A stretch of 38,050 nucleotides of DNA. Source: a bacterium. Lineage in GTDB: Bacteria > Desulfobacterota > Deferrisomatia > Deferrisomatales > Deferrisomataceae. Position numbers and translations under genes: made by a program. The stretch spans positions 1 to 38,050 of the forward strand of contig JALUTY010000056.1 in assembly GCA_027021615.1 (NCBI GenBank). Direction: 5' to 3'. The notes below the pieces were generated by a model. The model made no database searches. It saw only the letters and a program-made list of their open reading frames with translations, and was not told where the DNA came from. Each line of letters starts with the position of its first letter. Positions within the stretch are counted from its first letter, which is position 1. This document shows, one piece after another, positions 32,363 through 38,050 of the stretch.

Positions 32363-33664
32363 CTACTTCTTGCGCTCGTCGATCACCCGCTTGGCCTTGC
32401 CCTCGCTGCGGGCGATGCTGCCCTGGGGCACGATCTCCACGGGCGCGTGGATGCCGATCACGGCGTGGATGCGGGCGCTGATCCGACGGGCCAGGTCCTC
32501 CAGGGCCTCCTTGCCCTGAGCGTACACCGCGGGCTTGGCCTCGGCCTCCACCTTCATGCCGTCCAGGTGGCCCTTCTTGAACACCCGGATCTGGTAGAGG
32601 GGCTCCATCTCCTCGAACTCCATGATGACCGACTCCACCTGGCTCGGGAACACGTTCACGCCCGAGATGATCAGCATGTCGTCGGACCGGCCGAGAATCT
32701 TGTCCATCACCACGAGGCTGCGGCCGCACTCGCACTCGACCCGCCGCAGGCTCGTGATGTCGCGGGTCCGGTACCGCAGAAGCGGCATGGCCCGGCGCTG
32801 TAGGGCCGTGAACACGAGCTCACCCTTCTCGCCCAGGGGCACGGGCTCCAAAGTGGCCGGATCCACGATCTCCGGGTACACGTGATCCTCGTTCAGGTGC
32901 AGCCGGTACGCCTCGCACGAGAACCCCACGCCGGGGCCCATCATCTCGGTCAGCCCGTAGGCCTCGTGGGCGGTGATACCCATGCGCTCCTCGATCTCCC
33001 TGCGCATCTCCACGGTCCACGGCTCGGCCCCGAACGAGCCCACCCGCAGGGGCAGATCGCGCAGGTCCACCCCCATCTGATCGGCCTTCTCGGCGATCGT
33101 CAGGGCATAGGTGGGGGTGCAGAACAGCACCGTGCTCCCGAAGTCCTGCATGAGCATGATCTGGCGCTCGGTCATGCCCGAGCCGGTGGGCACCAGGCAC
33201 GAGCCGATGGCCTCGACCCCCAGGTAGAAGCCCAGCCCGCCGGTGAAGAGCCCCATGCCGTACGCGTTCTGGCAGATGTCGTCGGGCCGGACCCCCTGGG
33301 CCCACAGGGTCCGGGCCATGCACTCCTGCCACTGGGCCCTGTCCTCGGCCGTGTAGGGACCGGTGATGGGCTTGCCGGTGGTTCCGGAGGAGGCGTGCAC
33401 CCGCACCAGGTCCTTCATCGGCACGGCGCACAGCCCGAAAGGGTAGTTGTCACGCAGGTCGTTCTTGACGGTGAACGGGAGGTGACAGATGTCGTCCAGG
33501 GTGCGGATGTCCTCGGGCTTCACCCCCTTCTCGTCGAGCTTCTGTTTGTAGAAGGGGACCCGTTCGTACAGCCAGGCCACGGTCTCCCGGAGCTTCTGCG
33601 CCTGGAACTCCTGGAGCTGCTCCACCGGCATGGCCTCGAACTTCTCGTTCCAAAATTTCTTCAT
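32363..33664 (-). CDS. paaK: Phenylacetate--CoA ligase
   Basis: 433 residues, the usual length. AMP-forming ligase: P-loop VHASSGTTGKPITGPYT, adenine site GLTEMMGPGVGFSCE, RTRDIT and the hinge GRSDDMLIISGVNVFPSQVE; the catalytic lysine is in IARSEGKAKRVID. It activates phenylacetate (or a related aromatic or short acid) with ATP and CoA. No paaA-E ring-oxidation genes are near, in line with use in anaerobic aromatic breakdown or aromatic amino-acid fermentation. ATG at 33662-33664 behind GGAGGAG. A promoter and an inverted repeat precede it; a terminator follows it. Confidence 0.93.
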   Translation of the reverse strand: MKKFWNEKFEAMPVEQLQEFQAQKLRETVAWLYERVPFYKQKLDEKGVKPEDIRTLDDICHLPFTVKNDLRDNYPFGLCAVPMKDLVRVHASSGTTGKPITGPYTAEDRAQWQECMARTLWAQGVRPDDICQNAYGMGLFTGGLGFYLGVEAIGSCLVPTGSGMTERQIMLMQDFGSTVLFCTPTYALTIAEKADQMGVDLRDLPLRVGSFGAEPWTVEMRREIEERMGITAHEAYGLTEMMGPGVGFSCEAYRLHLNEDHVYPEIVDPATLEPVPLGEKGELVFTALQRRAMPLLRYRTRDITSLRRVECECGRSLVVMDKILGRSDDMLIISGVNVFPSQVESVIMEFEEMEPLYQIRVFKKGHLDGMKVEAEAKPAVYAQGKEALEDLARRISARIHAVIGIHAPVEIVPQGSIARSEGKAKRVIDERKK

Positions 33665-33709
33665 GGCATCTCCTCCGTCAAATGGGTGAACACGGCCCGA
33701 GTTGCAAAC

Positions 33710-33754
33710 ACCATACCAAAACAAACAAGGTTTCCTCAACCGGCCATTTGTTTG
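33710..33754 (-). promoter_or_regulatory. paaK promoter with overlapping inverted repeat
   Basis: TTGAGG (33734-33739) and TATGGT (33710-33715) on the minus strand, 18 bp apart. A perfect CAAACAA (33722-33728)/TTGTTTG (33748-33754) inverted repeat brackets the -35 box, as expected for a repressor such as a TetR-type PaaR; no such regulator gene is in the window. Confidence 0.5.
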
Positions 33755-33845
33755 ATTTTCCCTCCGGGGCTGGACGGGGCTCAAGGTTCACGGTAAGTTT
33801 TCCCCGTTTTGTGAGAAAACCTTATCACGGCCTGCGGAGGGACCC

Positions 33846-35237
33846 ATGAGAAGGGCGAAGATCGTGTGCACCGTGGGACCGGCCAGCTCCGACCCACAGG
33901 TGCTGCGGCGCATGGTAGAGGCCGGCATGGACGTGGCCCGGCTGAACATGAGCCACGGCGACCACTCCACCCACGCCCGCACGGCCGAGTGTGTGCGCGA
34001 GGCTGCCCGGGCCGTGGGCCGACCGGTGGCCCTGCTGCTGGATCTGGCCGGCCCCAAGATCCGGCTCGGCACGCTGAAGAAGCCCCGGGTGGTCCACGCC
34101 GGAGAGGAGATCGTGCTGGCCTCGACCCCAGAGCCGGGGGCCCTGCCCGTGAACTACCCCCACCTGGCCGAGGAGCTCGCCCCCGGCGACCGGATCAGCC
34201 TGGCCGACGGTGCGATCCCCCTGGAGGTGGTCGCCGTGGAGGGGGGGAGGGTGAGGGCCCGGGTGCTCTCGGGCGGGACGGTCACCAGCCACAAGGGTCT
34301 GAACCTGCCGGGCAAGGGCGACGCCCTGCCCGCGGTGTCGGAGAAGGACGCCGACGACCTTCGGTTCGGCCTGCGGTTGGGGGTGGACTGGGTGGCCCTG
34401 TCGTTCGTGCGTAGCCCGGCCGACCTGGACCCGGCCCGGCGGATCATGGAGGAGGAGGGGATCCGGGTGCCGGTGCTCGCCAAGGTGGAGAAGCGCCAGG
34501 CCCTCGACCGCATCGACCGGATCCTGGAGGCGTTCGACGGCATCATGGTGGCCCGGGGCGACCTGGGCGTGGAGATGCCCATCGAGGAGGTGCCGGGCAT
34601 CCAGAAGCGCTTGATCCGCGGGGCCAACCAGCGGGCCAAGCCCGTGGTGACCGCCACCCAGATGCTCTTGAGCATGGTGACCAACCCCCGCCCCACCCGG
34701 GCCGAGGTCACCGACGTGGCCAACGCCGTGCTCGACGGCACCGACGCCGTGATGCTGTCGGAGGAGACCGCCATGGGCCACCACCCGGTGGAGGCGGTGG
34801 CCACCATGGCCCGGATCGTGCGGCGGGCCGAGGCCGACGCCCCGCCGGCCGACAAGTGCCGTCCCCTGGCCGCCCAGGGGCTGCCCGCAGCCATCGCCCG
34901 GGCCACCTGGCACGTGGCCCGGGACGTGGGCGCCAAGGTCATCGTCACTCCGACCCGTAGCGGCTCCACGGGCCGGCTGGTGGCGGCCACCCGCCCCCCC
35001 GTGCCGGTGCTGGCCCTCTCGAGCGACCCCCACACGACCGGCGCCCTGACCCTGACCTGGGGCGTCACGCCCGCCGTAATGGCGCCCGCCCCCACCACCG
35101 ACGCCCTGCTCGGGGCCTGCCGGGCCCAGGTGCTCCGGATGGGCCTGGCCCGCCCCGGGGACCGGGTGGTGGTGACCGCGGGCGTGCCGGTGGACACGCC
35201 GGGCACCACGAACCTGTTGAAGGTGCTGGAGGTGTGA
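33846..35237 (+). CDS. pyk: Pyruvate kinase
   Basis: 463 residues, last step of glycolysis (PEP + ADP to pyruvate + ATP). It has KIVCTVGPASSDPQVLRRMV (in part), GMDVARLNMSHGDH, LLDLAGPKIRLG, the catalytic region VLAKVEKRQALD, GIMVARGDLGVEMP and KPVVTATQMLLSMV, and the DVANAVLDGTDAVMLSEETA stretch. The C-terminal domain is normal, without a PEP-utiliser extension. ATG behind GGAGGGACCC. A GTTTTC/GAAAAC inverted repeat precedes the start at about 33797-33820. Divergent from paaK. Confidence 0.95.
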   Translation: MRRAKIVCTVGPASSDPQVLRRMVEAGMDVARLNMSHGDHSTHARTAECVREAARAVGRPVALLLDLAGPKIRLGTLKKPRVVHAGEEIVLASTPEPGALPVNYPHLAEELAPGDRISLADGAIPLEVVAVEGGRVRARVLSGGTVTSHKGLNLPGKGDALPAVSEKDADDLRFGLRLGVDWVALSFVRSPADLDPARRIMEEEGIRVPVLAKVEKRQALDRIDRILEAFDGIMVARGDLGVEMPIEEVPGIQKRLIRGANQRAKPVVTATQMLLSMVTNPRPTRAEVTDVANAVLDGTDAVMLSEETAMGHHPVEAVATMARIVRRAEADAPPADKCRPLAAQGLPAAIARATWHVARDVGAKVIVTPTRSGSTGRLVAATRPPVPVLALSSDPHTTGALTLTWGVTPAVMAPAPTTDALLGACRAQVLRMGLARPGDRVVVTAGVPVDTPGTTNLLKVLEV

Positions 35238-35250
35238 GGCCGGAGACCGT

Positions 35251-35364
35251 GCGGACGCTGGGACGTGCGGACGAGCGGACGGGACGTCCTACCGTCCCAA
35301 CGTCCTACCGTCCTAACGTCCTCCCGTCCTCCCGTCCTACCGTCCCAACGTCCTCCCGTCCCCG
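35251..35364. repeat. 8-bp tandem array between pyk and MBL gene
   Basis: 35285-35364 holds ten CGTCC-based 8-bp units (CGTCCTAC, CGTCCCAA, CGTCCTAA, CGTCCTCC). 35251-35284 holds GGACG-type units, the opposite orientation. The two can fold back on each other between the convergent genes. The stop codon of the MBL-fold gene (35305-35307) is inside a unit. Confidence 0.85.
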
Positions 35365-36312
35365 CCTGTTCACGGTCCACGTCCCCTCCTGCCCATCCCA
35401 CTCGACCCGACCCTGGTCGGCCAGCAGGTCCAGGTGGCCGACGACCTCGCTCACGGCCAGGAACACCCACCCCGGCTCCACCCCAGGGAACAGGGCGCGC
35501 ACCAGGTCCCAGGGGATGGCGCCCCCGGGAGGGATGCGGCGCAGGATGTCGGCCGCCCGGCGCTCGTGGAACGCCAGCCGCTCGTCGATCAGGCGGGTCG
35601 GGTCGCCCATGGCCTCCCCGTGGCCGGGCAGGACCCGGCGGCATCCCAGTTCCCGGATGCGCCGAAGGCTCGCCACGTAGGCCGGCAGGGTGCGGGTCCG
35701 GAACGTCCCCTGGCCGGGCTCGGTCACCGCGTTGGAGCTGATGTGGGGGATCAGGGTGTCCCCTGAGATCAGGGTGCGCTCCCGGGGATCCCATAGGCAC
35801 ACGGCCCCCCGGGCGTGGCCGGGGGTGTGGAGCACCCGCCAGCACCCCTGATCGGTGCACACCTCGTCGCCCTCGTCCAGGGGCTCCACCTCGTCCAGGG
35901 GCAGGGTGTGACCGCGGAGCCGCTCCATGCTCTGGCGCAGCTCCCGGCGGTACCCTTCGGGCACCCCGGCCCGACGACACACCTCGTCCAGGAATCCCAC
36001 GATCCCCTCCCACACGCCGGGCTCGCCCCGGAGGCGGGCGTGGTCCACGGGGTGGGCGAACACCCGGCACCCGGACGCGTCCCGCACCCGGCGGGCCAGG
36101 CCGGCGTGGTCGTGGTGGGGATGGGTCAGCACCAGCCGATCCAGCTCGGCCAGCCGCACACCCGCCCGGGCCAAACCCTCGGCCAGGGCCTCCCAGGTCC
36201 CGGGCACCCCGGGCCCTGCGTCCACCAGGGTCAGGGGCGAGCCGGGAAGCAGGTAGGCGTTCACGGTGCCCACCGCATAGGGCGTGGGAATCTCGATCCG
36301 GTGCACCTCCAC
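35305..36312 (-). CDS. MBL-fold hydrolase with winged-helix C-terminus
   Basis: 335 residues. The metallo-beta-lactamase core is clear: LVDAGPG, LTHPHHDHAGLA (HxHxDH), HTPGHARGAVCLWD, LISGDTL and VLPGHGEAM. The last part of the core is followed by a small winged-helix domain (AADILRRIPPGGAIPWDLVR, VSEVVGHLDLLADQG), as in LACTB2-like and glyoxalase-II-like hydrolases. The natural substrate is unknown. The GTG at 36310-36312 is chosen because GGAGGAG lies 7 nt upstream; an ATG seven codons earlier would precede that site. The last about 20 residues (after WTVN) are translated tandem repeat and probably not part of the fold. Confidence 0.85.
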   Translation of the reverse strand: MEVHRIEIPTPYAVGTVNAYLLPGSPLTLVDAGPGVPGTWEALAEGLARAGVRLAELDRLVLTHPHHDHAGLARRVRDASGCRVFAHPVDHARLRGEPGVWEGIVGFLDEVCRRAGVPEGYRRELRQSMERLRGHTLPLDEVEPLDEGDEVCTDQGCWRVLHTPGHARGAVCLWDPRERTLISGDTLIPHISSNAVTEPGQGTFRTRTLPAYVASLRRIRELGCRRVLPGHGEAMGDPTRLIDERLAFHERRAADILRRIPPGGAIPWDLVRALFPGVEPGWVFLAVSEVVGHLDLLADQGRVEWDGQEGTWTVNRRGREDVGTVGREDGRTLGR

Positions 36313-36430
36313 GGCAGCACTCCTCCGTACCATATCGACCCGGCGTCAAAACAGGCCCGTTTCCTTGGGAGGCGGGGCAAGGGTTTCAGTAGACAGTATT
36401 GCCAGGCCCGTGCCCCCTTTCCCTTGGGGA
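36313..36430. other. Spacer upstream of MBL-fold gene
   Basis: It contains the ribosome-binding site (GGAGGAG) of the MBL-fold gene at its left end and abuts the palindromic repeat copy 2. I see no gene. Confidence 0.4.
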
Positions 36431-36624
36431 GTACGGGGTGGGGGTCTGGTGGAGCGCCGGGTGCGGCCCCTTAGCTCGCCGCGCCCTCCGAACGTTCGGA
36501 TCCCCTCCGGACTCCGAGGGTTCCGCTATCGTGGCATGGATCGACGCGCAAGCGGCGGCATGAGAAGGCGCGGCGATCGGATGCCGCACTCGCGCCCGGC
36601 CGGAACCAGGCCCCCACCCCGTAC
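36431..36624. repeat. ~190-bp palindromic repeat element, copy 2
   Basis: The ends read GTACGGGGTGGGGGTCTGGT (left) and its near-perfect inverse CCAGGCCCCCACCCCGTAC (right); inner arm blocks GTGCGGC and CGCCGCGCC also pair. The total is 194 bp. It matches copy 1 (25011-25198) in both arms but not in the centre. It has no coding potential. Solo arms occur at 20078 and 23708. Confidence 0.75.
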
Positions 36625-36656
36625 CCTGGCAATACGTTTGAAGGTCCTAGCAACAA

Positions 36657-36690
36657 ACGAACCCCCGCGTCCCGGGGGAGGCGGGGGTCC
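36657..36690 (-). terminator. Intrinsic terminator of the S1-domain gene
   Basis: ACCCCCGC (36681-36688 on the minus strand) pairs with GCGGGGGT (36661-36668) over 8 bp; the minus strand then reads TCGTTTGTTGC. It lies about 27 bp after the stop codon. Confidence 0.7.
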
Positions 36691-36714
36691 GGGGATCCCT
36701 TGGACCGGGCCCGG

Positions 36715-38050
36715 CTACTTCTTGAGCTTGTCCTTGAGCAGATCGCCCAGGGTGCCGAACACCGGCCCCTGGCTCGCCGCAGGGGCCGACTCCCGGAACT
36801 CCCGGATCGCCTGCTGCTCTGCCTGCTCCGACACGGCCTGGCGTGACAGGCGGATCTTGCGGCCGCCTTCCTCCACCCCCAGCACGGCCACCCGCATGGG
36901 GTCGCCGGCCCGGAACGACTTTGCGTGGTCCGAGCCCCGGGGCGTGCCCATCTCGGTGTTGTGCACCAGGCCCACATGGCCCGAGGGCAGCTTCACGAAC
37001 ACCCCGAACGGGGCCACCCTCTCCACCGTGCCCTCCAGGACCTCGCCCGGCTCCGGCACCGGCCCCAGGGACTCCCACAGTCGGTGCTCCAGCGACAGCC
37101 CGATCCGCCGGGCCCCGGGGTCCACGCTCACCACCTCCACCTCGACCGCCTCGCCCGGGCTCACCACCTCGGCCGCGCTCTTGACCCGGCGGCCCGCGCC
37201 CAGGGCCGACACGTGCACCAGCCCTTCCACCCCGGGCTCCAGCTCGACGAACGCGCCAAACGGGGCGATCCGGGTGACCCGACCCTGCACCCGCTGGCCC
37301 GGTCGAAACTTGGCCTCCACGGTCTTCCACGGGTCCTCCTGGAGAGTCTTAAGGGACAGGGTGACCCGATCGCGGTCCCAGTCCACCTCGATCACCTGCA
37401 CCGTGACCTCGTCAGCAGGCCGGACCACCTCGGTGGGGGTCTCCACCCGGCCCCAGCTCATCTCGGACACCGGAATCAGGCCGTCCACCCCGTCCAGGTC
37501 CACGAACGCGCCGAAGGGATGCACGGCCCGTACCCGCCCGATCACCACCGCGCCGGGCCGGAGCACGTCCCGGAGGGCCTCGCGCTTCTCGGCCTGCTCC
37601 TCCTCCAGCAGGACCCGGCGCGACACCACCACGTTGCGGCCGCGGTCCCTGAACTCCAGCACCTTGAAGGCATAGGTCTGGCCGACGTGGACCTCGGGAT
37701 CCTTGGTCCAGCGCAGCCCGATCTGGGAGTGAGGGCAGAAGGCCCTAAGACCGGCCACGCGGACCTCGTAGCCACCCTTGACCACCTTGACCACCTTGCC
37801 CTCCACCGGCACGCCTGAGGCGTGGGCATCGGCGAGCGCGCCCAGGGACAGGTCGCGGGTGGACAGCTTGGTGGTCAGCACCACCTCGCCGGCGCCGGTG
37901 GACGACACGTAGGCCTCCAGCTCCTGGCCCTCGACCGGCACCGCGTCCGCCTCGAACTCCTCCCGGCGGATGCTCCCCTCCTGCTTGCCGCCCAGGTCCA
38001 CGAACACCCACTCGTCGGTGACCCGGGCCACCTTGCACCGGAGCTTGTCC
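36715..38050 (-). CDS. Multi-S1-domain RNA-binding protein, 5' end outside window
   Basis: The frame stays open to the right edge (445 residues visible). Five S1 repeats can be seen: a partial first (VTDEWVFVDLGGKQEGSI), then units starting VEGKVVKVVKGGYEV, VIGRVRAVHPFGAFVDL, VQGRVTRIAPFGAFVEL and LEGTVERVAPFGVFVKL. The PFGAFV strands are the RNA-binding surface. The architecture fits ribosomal protein S1 or a close S1-like protein with 4-6 repeats; the missing N-terminus would be needed to choose. The C-terminus FGTLGDLLKDKLKK is a short helix. A terminator follows the stop. Confidence 0.85.
   Translation of the reverse strand, partial: DKLRCKVARVTDEWVFVDLGGKQEGSIRREEFEADAVPVEGQELEAYVSSTGAGEVVLTTKLSTRDLSLGALADAHASGVPVEGKVVKVVKGGYEVRVAGLRAFCPHSQIGLRWTKDPEVHVGQTYAFKVLEFRDRGRNVVVSRRVLLEEEQAEKREALRDVLRPGAVVIGRVRAVHPFGAFVDLDGVDGLIPVSEMSWGRVETPTEVVRPADEVTVQVIEVDWDRDRVTLSLKTLQEDPWKTVEAKFRPGQRVQGRVTRIAPFGAFVELEPGVEGLVHVSALGAGRRVKSAAEVVSPGEAVEVEVVSVDPGARRIGLSLEHRLWESLGPVPEPGEVLEGTVERVAPFGVFVKLPSGHVGLVHNTEMGTPRGSDHAKSFRAGDPMRVAVLGVEEGGRKIRLSRQAVSEQAEQQAIREFRESAPAASQGPVFGTLGDLLKDKLKK

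Noticed and set aside
35285-35364. CRISPR array or coding repeat
   Set aside because: The 8-bp contiguous units have no spacers and the period is not a multiple of three.

Overview
The window is a very GC-rich chromosomal segment of a Gram-negative bacterium. It carries type II secretion genes (gspLMN), an outer-membrane porin, an NQR/RNF-type ion-pumping complex, long-form HisG, a PaaK-type CoA ligase and molybdopterin-cofactor-type riboswitches. That mix, and the look of the proteins, suggests a Desulfuromonadota-like (former deltaproteobacterial) anaerobe or facultative anaerobe. The lineage is an inference from gene content; no rRNA or tRNA gene was recognised to confirm it.

Layout. 1-1821 (minus): a NERD-domain/SF1-type helicase cut by the window edge, preceded by an HNH restriction-type endonuclease; upstream of them is a compact structured RNA candidate with a strong terminator. 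2373-4029: threonine aldolase (plus), then an RHH antitoxin / PIN toxin pair (minus) whose toxin has lost its middle. 4436-10863 (minus): a FabH-like ketoacyl synthase and an operon of winged-helix protein, NqrB-C-D-E-F-like subunits and a 160-residue unknown protein; no nqrA is present. 11416-16511 (minus): membrane sensor kinase, single-domain receiver, hybrid kinase with two receivers. 16847-19990 (plus): rpsU with its own promoter and terminator, then gspLMN. 20264-22005 (plus): hisI-hisG and a MerR-like regulator. 22027-25992: secreted repeat protein, a mini Ada-like zinc protein, YqgE/AlgH, an MltD-like transglycosylase and a PmtA-like methyltransferase. 26116-29330 (plus): UvrA-family ATPase overlapping trmL. 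29354-32355 (minus): two tandem Moco/Tuco-type riboswitches, an OprP/OprO-like anion porin, a TupA-like tungstate-binding protein and a small zinc-ribbon protein. 32363-38050: paaK (minus), pyruvate kinase (plus), an MBL-fold hydrolase (minus) and a multi-S1-domain protein (minus) cut by the right edge.

The most interesting unit is the tungsten/molybdenum one. Two similar aptamers lie in series, the first closed by a textbook terminator and the second by a 13-bp hairpin just before the ribosome-binding site. They precede a porin of the phosphate-selective family and an orphan periplasmic tungstate-binding protein. This predicts a cofactor-gated outer-membrane route for tungstate or molybdate. 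Its promoter appears to be embedded in the terminator of the preceding paaK gene.

Intergenic DNA carries three repeat classes: 8-bp tandem arrays with consensus near CSTCCYAR at four loci, a ~190-bp element with long imperfect inverted ends in two full copies plus solo arms, and one REPIN-like pair of GTAGGAGCG-type hairpins.
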